Assembly: GCF_019898765.1 (NCBI RefSeq)
Contig: NZ_JAIOKB010000003.1
Location: 496,001 to 560,000, forward strand
Origin: Sphingomonas yunnanensis
GTDB taxonomy: Bacteria > Pseudomonadota > Alphaproteobacteria > Sphingomonadales > Sphingomonadaceae
Reading direction: 5' to 3'
DNA length: 64,000 bases
Shown piece by piece: positions 1 through 8,070 of the stretch. Position 1 is the first letter of the stretch; each line of letters opens with the position of its first letter. Made by a program: the position numbers and the translations under genes. The notes beneath the pieces are model-generated. The model worked only from the letters and a program-made list of their open reading frames with translations. It was not told where the DNA came from and searched no databases.

Positions 1-830
1 AGATTGTAGACGTTCCAAACTTGGCTCTGCGCGATCCAGAAGCAGGTCATCAGTGGCCAGATCGCGAGCAGTGCCGAGAGGCGCGTCCGTTCGGCGGGCT
101 TGAGCCGGTCGCGCTTCGCCGCTCTGACGCGACTGCTATCTGCGGGCAGGTGCCGCTGTCCCGCGACATAGACGAGCAATCCAGCGAGCATACCGAAGCC
201 AGCGAAGGCAAAACCCGCATGCCAGCCGTAGACGACCGCCAACGCGCCGGTAACGATCGGCGCGATGAATGCTCCAAGATTGATCCCGACGTAATAGAGC
301 TGGAACGCGTCCGCTTCGCGCCGATCGCCGTCGGCGTAGAGGGCTTTGATCTGTGCAGAGAGGTTACCCCGTAGCAGCCCCGCGCCGACAATGAGCAGAA
401 GCAGGGCGAGCAGGAACGACGCATCGAATGCGAGAGCGAAATGCCCGGCCGTCATCAGCAGGGCGCCAGCCATCACGGCGCCGCGCCGGCCAGTCACACG
501 ATCACCCAGCCAGCCACCGACAACCGGAGTGAAGTAGATGAGGCCAACGTATAGACCGAATGTCTGAGCCGCGAGCGCGGTCACGGAGAGCGGACCGGTG
601 ATGCCCTCGACGATCCCCCGAAACGTTGCGAAGCCAATCACGTGCACGATGTGATCAGGCAGCAACAACTGCTCGACCATGTAGAGCGTGAGAAGCGCTT
701 GCATGCCGTGGAACGATATACGTTCCCATAACTCAGTTCCAGTCAGCACCCACAATCCGCGGGGATGGTCGAGCAGCTCGCGCCAGCGGGCGCGCGGGTC
801 TGTTGACCTCGTAAGCCTGCGATCGATCAT
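1..830 (-). CDS. Peptide MFS transporter (POT/PTR family), 3' end outside window
   Basis: Inner-membrane proton-coupled di/tripeptide importer. About 276 N-terminal residues are present and the gene runs off the left edge. The N-terminus carries the POT signature LWERISFHGMQALLTLYM, followed by alternating hydrophobic segments and the motif YYVGINLGAFIAP typical of this family (YdgR/DtpT type). The ATG at 830 is preceded by GGAGG at good spacing, which fixes the start. Only the first half or so of a roughly 430-500 residue protein is visible, so the family is clear but substrate is inferred from the family. Confidence 0.85.
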   Translation of the reverse strand, partial: MIDRRLTRSTDPRARWRELLDHPRGLWVLTGTELWERISFHGMQALLTLYMVEQLLLPDHIVHVIGFATFRGIVEGITGPLSVTALAAQTFGLYVGLIYFTPVVGGWLGDRVTGRRGAVMAGALLMTAGHFALAFDASFLLALLLLIVGAGLLRGNLSAQIKALYADGDRREADAFQLYYVGINLGAFIAPIVTGALAVVYGWHAGFAFAGFGMLAGLLVYVAGQRHLPADSSRVRAAKRDRLKPAERTRLSALLAIWPLMTCFWIAQSQVWNVYN

Positions 831-1225
831 GCCCGCCTCCGGACAGATCTGTCGCAGCGCGATCTCGTCTCTGCAAGCCCTCATCGCTCTGGATACGCTT
901 GGCAGGCTTACACATGCCCTCGCGCGCTATGGTCGAAAGGTAGTCAATAAGCGGTGGCAGGTTTGAACTGAGCGTCGACTGCCCGGCAGATGCGAACGAA
1001 ACACAAGTTCGTCTCGATCCAATCACCGTCCACAACACTTCAACAACGGCTATGTCGAGAGCTTCAGTGGGCGGGCACCCGATCTGACCGCTTTCGGGTC
1101 CTTGCGACGCGAGTCCGCTCCTTTCACCATCGACGCGGGGCATGCGGGTCTTGCCACGAGCTCGTCGCGCGAGAAGCAGGGCACCGGTGACGAAACGTTT
1201 AGCTTCCTCGTTGCATAACAAGCAT
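831..1225. other. Intergenic region between divergent genes
   Basis: This 395-base gap separates the leftward peptide transporter from the rightward GGDEF/EAL gene. It should hold both promoters, but I see no convincing -35/-10 pair. The only coding trace is a short transposase-like stretch at 1039-1074. A longer open frame that runs into the GGDEF gene from 1142 adds 28 Arg-rich residues that do not look like part of the GAF domain. Confidence 0.5.
1039..1074 (+). mobile_element. Possible IS3-type transposase remnant
   Basis: Translating this stretch gives FNNGYVESFSGR, which resembles the conserved NGY(I/V)ESFNG(R/K) motif near the end of the catalytic core of IS3-family transposases. No terminal repeats and no further transposase sequence are visible on either side. 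It may be the last trace of an insertion, or chance similarity of a 12-residue motif. Confidence 0.3.
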
Positions 1226-3799
1226 ATGATTGACCCGCGGGAGATCGCCGACAGCGTTGAAGCGACGAGGCTGACCAGCCTCCTGAGCCTCAATCTTCTC
1301 GATACGCCCGCCGAGGGCAGCTTCGACGCCGTCACCCGGCTCGCTGCCTTCGCCTGCGGGACGGCGAGTGCCGCGGTCACGCTGGTGGACACCGATCGTG
1401 CCTGGTTCAAGTCGCGCGTCTGCGTCGGCGTTCCGGAGTTGCCGCGCGAGCACGCCTTCTGCAGTCTCGAGATCACGCGCGGCGACCTGCTGGTGATCCC
1501 TGACACGCATCTCGACCCGCGCTGCGCTGCCAACCCGTTGATCGCAGGCGACGGTGCCGTCCGCTTCTACGCCGGGGCGCCACTGATCGTAGCTCCCACC
1601 GGGGCATGTGTCGGGCGACTGTGCGTCTTCGACACTGCGCCGCGAGACGGACTGACCGCGGCGGAGCAGGACTCGCTCTTGAGCCTCGCCGCCATGATCG
1701 TCGAACGGATGGAGAGCACGCGCTATCGCCAGATCGGTCGCATGGCGGCCAAAGTGGCCGACGTCACCTCCGACGCGATCCTCTGCGCCGACGCGGCCGG
1801 ACGAATCACCTACTGGAACGCCGCTGCGGAGCGCATGTTCGGGCACCCGGCGGAAGTCGCCGTCGGCGCGCCGCTCCATATAATCATGCCCGAAGGCTTG
1901 CGCGGCGCGCACGCGCGTGGCTTCGCGCGCGCCGCGGCGGGCGGTGCGATGACGCTCCAGGGCAAGCCGGTCGAGCTGACCGGGCTGCGCGCGGACGGCG
2001 AGACGTTCCCGATCGAGCTGTCGCTGGGGCGCTGGCACGACGGGGCGACGGTCGCCTTCGCCGCGATCGTACGCGACATCTCATCGCGCAAGCTGCTCGA
2101 GCACGAGCGCGAGCAGGCGCGCTTGTTCCTCGACACGGTGATCGAGAACCTACCCGCCATGCTGTTCGTCAAGAACGCGGAGGATCAGCGTTATCTGCTG
2201 ATGAACAAGGCTGGTGCCGAGCTTGCGGGGCGGCCGCAGGAGGATTTCGTCGGGCGTACCGACAGCGAGCTCTTCCCCGGTCGAGGTGAGGCTTATGAGG
2301 CACGCGACCGTGCCGCCGAGGCGCGTCCCGGCGTCCACGTCTTTGAGGGCAATTACGTGCGCGCTGATGGGCGCCGCTTCACCCTGCGCACCAAGCGGCT
2401 CGTGATCGACGCGCCTCCTGGCGGCAAACGCCTGCTGCTCGGCATAACCGAGGACATGACCGAGGCGCGGCGCGCGCAGGCCGAGGTCAGACGCCTGGCG
2501 GAATATGACTCGCTGACCGGCCTACGGAACCGCGCCGGCTTCGTCGCGCGGATCGACACACTCGTAGACGCGACAACTCCCTTCACGGTGCTCAGCATCG
2601 ACCTCGACCGCTTCAAGTCGGTCAACGATCAATTCGGCCACCTGGCCGGTGACGAGGTGCTAGGCGAGGTCGGTGTCAGGCTGGGCCGCGTCGTCAGCGC
2701 CGGAGACGTCGTCGCCCGCGTCGGCGGCGACGAGTTCGCGTTGATCTTGGTCGGCCACGACGCGGGTGTCCGCGCGCGCGCTCTGGCACCCGTGATCGTC
2801 GCCGCGCTGGAAGTGCCGATCACCACCAATCGCGCGCTCGCTTACATCGGGTGTAGCATCGGCGGCGCGGCCTTTCCGACCGACGGCGGCACGCCGATCG
2901 AGGTGCGACAGGCTGCGGACTTGGCGCTGTATCGCGCGAAGGAGAACGGTCGCGGCTCGACTTGCTTCTACGACGCCGCGCTGGATGCCGCACTGCGCGA
3001 GCACCGCCGCCTGGAGCAGGCGCTGCGGCTCGCGCTCGAGCAGGACTTGATCGACGTCGCCTTCCAGCCTGTCCTCTCGACTGAGACGCGTCTGGTCACC
3101 AGCTTCGAGGCGCTGGCGCGCTGGCACCATCCCATCAAAGGGCCGATCCCGCCCTCAGAGTTCATCGTGCTGGCGGAGGAGTGCGGCCTGGTCGAGGCGC
3201 TCGGGACCAACGTGCTGCGCCGCGCGTGCGACGCCGCGCGGTCCTGGCCGGACGACGTGTCGGTCGCGGTCAACCTGTCGCCGCTGCAATTCCAGACCGG
3301 CCGCCTGTGCGAGACCGTACGGAGCGTGCTGGCGGCGACCGGTCTGCGGGCGGGGCGGCTGCAGCTGGAAGTGACCGAGGGACTGCTGATCCGGGACGTG
3401 GAACGCACCTTCCATCAGCTGGAGGAAATGCGCGCCATCGGCATCCAGATCCTGATGGATGACTTCGGCGTCGGCTATTCGTCACTCAGCTATTTCCAAC
3501 GTTTCCGGTTCGACAAGGTCAAGATCGACCGCTCCTTCGTTGAGACGGCGCCGACCGCCCTGGCGGCTCAGGCGATCATCCGGGCGGTGACGCAGGTCGG
3601 TCAGACGCTCGGCATGGGCGTCGTCGCCGAGGGGGTCGAGACCGAGGAGCAGATGCAGATGCTCGTGTCGCTCGGCTGCACTCACGTGCAGGGCTATCTG
3701 CTTGGACGTCCCCTCGCCGGTGGCATGGTGCACGAGTTCTTGTATGCCAACCGGAAGTTGGCAGGGTTGCCGTCATCCCCCACCATCCTGGCATCATGA
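1226..3799 (+). CDS. GAF-PAS-PAS-GGDEF-EAL c-di-GMP signalling protein
   Basis: Predicted cytoplasmic bifunctional cyclic-di-GMP enzyme of 857 residues. Order: GAF domain (about 15-150), two PAS domains (about 170-415), GGDEF domain (about 425-585) with an intact GGDEF motif near 500, and EAL domain (about 600-845) with EALARW, DDFGVGYSSL and KIDRSFV intact. Both activities are therefore possible. The product-inhibition site upstream of GGDEF reads SAGD instead of RxxD, so feedback inhibition is probably lost. There is no transmembrane segment. I chose ATG 1226 because the GAF fold begins just after it; the frame stays open to 1142, but those residues are Arg-rich and non-conserved. The ribosome site is weak. 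Confidence 0.85.
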   Translation: MIDPREIADSVEATRLTSLLSLNLLDTPAEGSFDAVTRLAAFACGTASAAVTLVDTDRAWFKSRVCVGVPELPREHAFCSLEITRGDLLVIPDTHLDPRCAANPLIAGDGAVRFYAGAPLIVAPTGACVGRLCVFDTAPRDGLTAAEQDSLLSLAAMIVERMESTRYRQIGRMAAKVADVTSDAILCADAAGRITYWNAAAERMFGHPAEVAVGAPLHIIMPEGLRGAHARGFARAAAGGAMTLQGKPVELTGLRADGETFPIELSLGRWHDGATVAFAAIVRDISSRKLLEHEREQARLFLDTVIENLPAMLFVKNAEDQRYLLMNKAGAELAGRPQEDFVGRTDSELFPGRGEAYEARDRAAEARPGVHVFEGNYVRADGRRFTLRTKRLVIDAPPGGKRLLLGITEDMTEARRAQAEVRRLAEYDSLTGLRNRAGFVARIDTLVDATTPFTVLSIDLDRFKSVNDQFGHLAGDEVLGEVGVRLGRVVSAGDVVARVGGDEFALILVGHDAGVRARALAPVIVAALEVPITTNRALAYIGCSIGGAAFPTDGGTPIEVRQAADLALYRAKENGRGSTCFYDAALDAALREHRRLEQALRLALEQDLIDVAFQPVLSTETRLVTSFEALARWHHPIKGPIPPSEFIVLAEECGLVEALGTNVLRRACDAARSWPDDVSVAVNLSPLQFQTGRLCETVRSVLAATGLRAGRLQLEVTEGLLIRDVERTFHQLEEMRAIGIQILMDDFGVGYSSLSYFQRFRFDKVKIDRSFVETAPTALAAQAIIRAVTQVGQTLGMGVVAEGVETEEQMQMLVSLGCTHVQGYLLGRPLAGGMVHEFLYANRKLAGLPSSPTILAS

Positions 3800-4134
3800 C
3801 GATGATCCCGCGAGGATCGCGGCTGTCGCGCCTATGATGCGGCCGTCGCAGGGAGCCTTGAAGGTGCTGGACGCAGGGGCGCTGGCAGTCCGGAAGTTAG
3901 TCCCACCTTTCGACATCGTTCCCGATCAGCTTCTCACTCGTAGCACCGAGATTGACGAATGTCCGAAGCTGGGAGCAGGGCAGGGTCTCGCGCGCGATCG
4001 CTTCCCGGGTCCAGCGGAGCAGGGCGGTTGGCTCGATCTGGCCAGTCGGCAGCCGTGATGGGTATGATATCGCGGGTTTACCAAAGCTTAGATCGTTCTG
4101 GGTAGGTCAGGCGGCTACGCTCAAGGATCGGCGA
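3800..4134. other. Intergenic region with an unidentified leftward open stretch
   Basis: Between the two c-di-GMP genes. On the minus strand, 3897-4106 is open for about 69 codons without an ATG and encodes a reasonably protein-like sequence ending GNDVERWD. I do not recognise it; it may be the tail of a decayed gene. AAGGA at 4122-4126 serves the next gene. Confidence 0.4.
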
Positions 4135-6165
4135 ATGCTGGCGAATTCTCGTCTTCTTGAGGATCACGGCTCGTTCTGGCGGAGGTCGGCGGGCGCCGTG
4201 CTTCTCCTTTTGACCTGCGTCCTTGGCCTGGGAGAGGCGCGGGCCGGGTGCATGCGCGCGCCGACGCCTGGTCTCCAGACGCTGGCGGATGAAGCGGGGC
4301 GCGATCCACCCGCTCTCCTTCTCTCGACCAAAGGCGATCCGCTGAGAACGGACGGCGACCTCGCCTGGGGCTGGCGCATGGCCGCGCGGGCGGAGGCGTA
4401 CGACACGCTCTCCCAGCCCGCGAACGCAAGGAGCACCGTCCTGCAGGTGACCGAAGCCGGCGCAACCGTCGACCTGCCGCTTCGTGTCGAGCTGCTGGCC
4501 CGCGCCGCGATGAACGGGCTGACGGTCGAGGAGGTCGAACGCATCGCCTCGTCCCTCGCCTCCGTCTTAGATCGTACGGCTCCCGACATCGTGTCGATCG
4601 CCTGCCTCCAGATCGCCCGGGGGGAAGCTCGGCGTCTATCGGGCGCGCCGGAGCGGGCGGTGTCTCTACTCGCATCGGCTTACCGGCTCACGAAGCGGCC
4701 GGGCCGCGAGCTGCCGCACGTCATCGCCACCGAGAAGCTGGCCAGAGTCTTGAACGCGGCGGGCGACCATCTCCAGGCGATCGCGCTCATCGAGGAGGTA
4801 ATCGCCTGGGACACGACGCACGACCGCAAGGTCGCGCTGGCGAACGACCTGTATTTCAGGGGGTTGTTCAATCTATCGCGAGGTGCGTACGCGGCGGCGC
4901 TCGCCGACTTCGACCTGTCTAGGATGCGGTCTCCTAGAGTGAGCGATCCGGTCGGCTCGGCCTATCTCGATCTCCAGACCTGCGCCGCGTTGATCGAGCT
5001 GCACCGTCTGCTCGCCGCGAAACCGCTGTGCCGGCAGGCCCAGCTTGTCTTCGATGCGTGGCAGGAGCCGGCCAGCGCGCAGGCGCAGCTTCTCAGGGCT
5101 AAGATGGAGTGGATTTCGGGCCGTCACGCGCGCGCGCTCGAGCTGCTCGACCAACTGCTCGAGGATGCAGACCGGCTATCGTCCTTCGCCTCGGCGCCGC
5201 AGGCCTATCGGCTTCGGGCAGACGTGAACCGAGCCATGGGCAGGACGGAGAGCGCCTATCGGGATCTGGAACGGTCCGTGCGCCTGGACGAGCGGAGGTC
5301 CGCCTATGAGCGGACGAGGCAGACCGCTGTGCTGCGTGCCAGCTTCGAGGCGGACAGGTCGGCAGCACGCACGGAGGAGTTGGCCCGCAGTCTTCGCTTC
5401 GCGCGTGAACGCGAGAGCGAGCAGGCTCAGCGCTACCGACAACTCGCCTGGTCGGCAGCACTGGGCCTCCTCATGCTGGGGACGATGCTTATCATGGGCG
5501 TCAGTCACAGGCGGAAACTGTCGCGTGTCGCAGATACGGATCCGCTCACCGGCTTGCTGAACCGCCGGTGCCTCATCGGTCGCGAGCGAAACTTGTTCCA
5601 TCGCGAGGGTTTCAGCGCTGCGTCGACCGTGGCGCTGCTCGATATCGACCATTTCAAGGCCATCAACGACGCATACGGTCACAATGTCGGCGACGAGGTG
5701 CTCAAGCATTTCGCGGCGCTGCTCGCCTCCAGCGCCGGCAAGGAAGACGTGGTCGCGCGGTGGGGAGGAGAGGAGTTCGTCCTGGTCTTCCGGCATCGGC
5801 CTGCGGCCCACGCGCTGGGGGTTCTCGAGGAAATCCGCAGCAGGCTGCTCGAGCAGGTCGAGGCCAAGGTGGCGGGGGTGCAGGTGCGCTTCAGCGCGGG
5901 CGTCACGTCCTCGACCGACGGAGAGCCGCTTCATACGGTCATCGCGAGGGCGGATCGGGCCCTGTATCGCGCCAAAGAATTGGGACGAGACAGGATCGAG
6001 GTCGAGGGCGTGACCGAACACACGTCGTCGGACAGCCCACCGGCGACGATCGGTCTCGCACCAGCCGGCGCGAGTATCGCGGAGTCGCACGGGCCAGCAG
6101 CGACCTCTTCCCTCGTCCTGACCCCTGGCGAGGCTAGGTTGGTGCAACTTTCCTACGAGGATTGA
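4135..6165 (+). CDS. Signal peptide-TPR-TM-GGDEF diguanylate cyclase
   Basis: Predicted membrane-anchored diguanylate cyclase of 676 residues. It has an N-terminal signal sequence (AGAVLLLLTCVLGLGEARA), a periplasmic all-helical region of TPR-like repeats (about 50-420), a short coiled coil, one transmembrane helix near 437-457 and a C-terminal GGDEF domain (about 465-635) with a catalytically competent GGEEF motif near 543. The position of the RxxD inhibitory site reads GKED, so the Arg is missing. The start at 4135 follows AAGGA and begins directly before the signal peptide. A 61-residue upstream extension in the same frame is unlikely. It lies 335 bases after another c-di-GMP gene on the same strand. 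Confidence 0.85.
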   Translation: MLANSRLLEDHGSFWRRSAGAVLLLLTCVLGLGEARAGCMRAPTPGLQTLADEAGRDPPALLLSTKGDPLRTDGDLAWGWRMAARAEAYDTLSQPANARSTVLQVTEAGATVDLPLRVELLARAAMNGLTVEEVERIASSLASVLDRTAPDIVSIACLQIARGEARRLSGAPERAVSLLASAYRLTKRPGRELPHVIATEKLARVLNAAGDHLQAIALIEEVIAWDTTHDRKVALANDLYFRGLFNLSRGAYAAALADFDLSRMRSPRVSDPVGSAYLDLQTCAALIELHRLLAAKPLCRQAQLVFDAWQEPASAQAQLLRAKMEWISGRHARALELLDQLLEDADRLSSFASAPQAYRLRADVNRAMGRTESAYRDLERSVRLDERRSAYERTRQTAVLRASFEADRSAARTEELARSLRFARERESEQAQRYRQLAWSAALGLLMLGTMLIMGVSHRRKLSRVADTDPLTGLLNRRCLIGRERNLFHREGFSAASTVALLDIDHFKAINDAYGHNVGDEVLKHFAALLASSAGKEDVVARWGGEEFVLVFRHRPAAHALGVLEEIRSRLLEQVEAKVAGVQVRFSAGVTSSTDGEPLHTVIARADRALYRAKELGRDRIEVEGVTEHTSSDSPPATIGLAPAGASIAESHGPAATSSLVLTPGEARLVQLSYED

Positions 6166-6175
6166 GCCCGGCCTC

Positions 6176-6335
6176 TCACTCTCGCGTCAGAGATCGAAGA
6201 TCAATCGCGTCCGCCATGGCCTTGTAGCCCGAATCACTCGGATGCAGCCTGTCACTCTCGTTGAACCGCGGGTCGATCGCCGAGGGGATCGGTTTGGTCG
6301 GCGACCGACGGCGCGAGGTCGATCACTCGAGCGCC
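6176..6335 (-). pseudogene. SGNH/GDSL-type hydrolase remnant, frameshifted
   Basis: On the minus strand one frame encodes ARVIDLAPSVAD and another encodes IDPRFNESDRLHPSDSGYKA followed by MADAIDL and a stop. Together these match the end of SGNH hydrolases, where block V carries the catalytic Asp and His (DRLHPSD here). The two parts are out of frame around 6270-6300, and nothing of the N-terminal GDSL block is visible upstream, so this is a 3' fragment of a decayed gene. Confidence 0.7.
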
Positions 6336-6379
6336 CGCTGTCAATATCCTGACCGACGATGACGGTCGCTCACGCGAGG

Positions 6380-7000
6380 TCAGGCGTATCCGATGACAAG
6401 GGTCAACGGGTCGCCCCGTCGTCCGTCAGCGAGTATCTCGGTCGAGCTTCTCCGGAAGCCGGCCCGTGCCAGGTACGATGCGATCAGCGGGGCGTGTCCG
6501 GCTGGATCGAGTGCGCGCCAGATCGCCACGGCCTTCGTCGGGAAGCAGCGGTTGGAGAAGCTGACGATGAACGGCGCTCCCTCGCCCAGCGTGCGGCGCA
6601 CTTCGGCGAAGACGTCGACCGGCCGCTGCAGATATTGGACGCCGACGCAGCAGAGCGCGGCATCGAACGCGGCGGGGGCGAACGGCAGGAAGGGATCGCG
6701 GTTGAGATCCTGGACGAACCGTCGATCGAGCCTCGGATTGGCGGCGAGCTCGCGCTCGTTCATGCCGTGGCCCACGACCTCAGCGTAGGTGCGATCGTCG
6801 GGCAGGTGGCTGACCCAGCTCGACATGAGGTCGAGGACGCGGCCCTGCTCGGGCAGCAGTTCGCGATAGCGAGCCGTCAGTGCGGCGACTGCGCCCTCGT
6901 CGATGTGCGTGACCAGCCGGGGCAGGGCGTAGAAGGCGAGGTCGTCACCCTCGTCCTGCCGGGCGAAGGCTTCGGCGGGGAGATCGGCGTTATCGGCCAT
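6380..7000 (-). CDS. Class I SAM-dependent methyltransferase
   Basis: Protein of 206 residues, last gene of the leftward operon that begins at 11271. The Rossmann-like core shows VLDLMSSWVSHLP at about 54-66 in place of the usual glycine-rich motif I, then FDAALCCVGVQYL and VFAEVRRTL, as in methyltransferases of the Methyltransf_11 type that carry a DLMSSW variant. Substrate unknown. ATG 7000 lies 5 bases from the stop of the lipocalin gene; a GTG at 7009 would overlap it. Co-transcription with the lipocalin suggests a role in the same envelope process. Confidence 0.75.
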   Translation of the reverse strand: MADNADLPAEAFARQDEGDDLAFYALPRLVTHIDEGAVAALTARYRELLPEQGRVLDLMSSWVSHLPDDRTYAEVVGHGMNERELAANPRLDRRFVQDLNRDPFLPFAPAAFDAALCCVGVQYLQRPVDVFAEVRRTLGEGAPFIVSFSNRCFPTKAVAIWRALDPAGHAPLIASYLARAGFRRSSTEILADGRRGDPLTLVIGYA

Positions 7001-7005
7001 CGTGC

Positions 7006-8070
7006 TCACATCCTCAGCGCCTGATCGTAACCGGTGAGTTCGAGGTAGCCGCGGCCGCCGGTCGTCCGCACCGCTCCTTCCCAGTAGACCGGTAGACCGC
7101 TTCGTCGAGCATCGAGTTCCTGCGCGGCGAACATCGGCGTCAGACGCCATCGCATGATGCGGCCGTCTACCCGGACGCTCACCTCCTGCGACACCGGGTA
7201 GACCGCGCCGGTGGCGCTGCTGCGCCACGTCGCCAAGGGTCTGAACGCGACGTCGCGAGATCCCAGCGTGCTGATGGTGCCACTCGGGTGTCGCAGCGAA
7301 CCGCCGGCCCAGAGCGTACCGCCGCCCTTGCGACGGATGCGAAATGCCATGAGGGCAGAGCCATCGTCGAAGTTGAGCCCGGTCCAGTCCCAACCCTGCG
7401 CCTCGGGCGCGAGATAATCCGACGACCACTCCCGGTCGAGCCACGCCTCACCCGTGACCGCGACGTCGCGGCCGTCGCGTCGTACCTGCCCGGAGACGCG
7501 CAGGTGCGGCACCGAGTAATAATAGCTCGCCTGCTCAGGGCGCGGGCCCTTGCGGCTATACCCTCCCGCGCCTTGCGGCAGCGGCGGTTGCGTCGGCTGG
7601 AAGTCGAGCGCCAGGGTGAAATCTGACGCGGCGACGCGGGTGGCCCAGTGTCCGTCCGGCGCACGGCGCAGGCGCCAGTCGCGTATGCGGATGTCGGCGT
7701 CCCCGGTACGCGCCGCTGCCAGGCCGAAACCCTCGCGCGCGGCGCGCTCCCCGTGGCGCAGGCGGCGGGTCGATGGATCGGACAGCGCGGCGTGCGCGAA
7801 CAGCACCTGCGTCGCTGCGAAGCGGCTCGGGTTGCGTCCATCAAGCGACGGTCGGGTGCGGAAGAAGGTGACCTGGAAGCCGAGATCTTCCCCCGCCTCG
7901 GTGCGCAGCCAGCCGGTAACGTACCACCACTCGGTACGAAACGCCGGATGCGCCCCGTGATCAGCGGGGAAGGCGAGTGCCATTCCGGGCCGAACCACCG
8001 GGTAGGGAGTGACCGCTGGCGCCGCGACCGCGATCGCCGCCAGCCCGCCTGGGAGCAGCGTCCGCCTCAC
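7006..8070 (-). CDS. AttH/CrtC-like secreted lipocalin-domain protein
   Basis: A 354-residue protein of the AttH/COG5621 group, distantly related to carotenoid 1,2-hydratase. A hydrophobic N-terminus suggests export. Conserved family motifs are TEWWYVTGWL (about 48-57), LDREWSSDYL and GWDWTGLNFDDGSALM. The GTG start at 8070 overlaps the permease stop by 4 bases (GTGA), indicating translational coupling. A longer frame upstream is a shadow of the permease. In Agrobacterium and other bacteria such proteins are encoded with an ABC ATPase and an FtsX permease, the arrangement seen here. Its ligand is unknown. Confidence 0.8.
   Translation of the reverse strand: MRRTLLPGGLAAIAVAAPAVTPYPVVRPGMALAFPADHGAHPAFRTEWWYVTGWLRTEAGEDLGFQVTFFRTRPSLDGRNPSRFAATQVLFAHAALSDPSTRRLRHGERAAREGFGLAAARTGDADIRIRDWRLRRAPDGHWATRVAASDFTLALDFQPTQPPLPQGAGGYSRKGPRPEQASYYYSVPHLRVSGQVRRDGRDVAVTGEAWLDREWSSDYLAPEAQGWDWTGLNFDDGSALMAFRIRRKGGGTLWAGGSLRHPSGTISTLGSRDVAFRPLATWRSSATGAVYPVSQEVSVRVDGRIMRWRLTPMFAAQELDARRSGLPVYWEGAVRTTGGRGYLELTGYDQALRM

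Noticed and set aside
733..1533. A 266-codon minus-strand frame over the left intergenic region
   Set aside because: It overlaps both the peptide transporter start and the GAF domain of the GGDEF/EAL protein, and has Ser/Arg-rich shadow composition.
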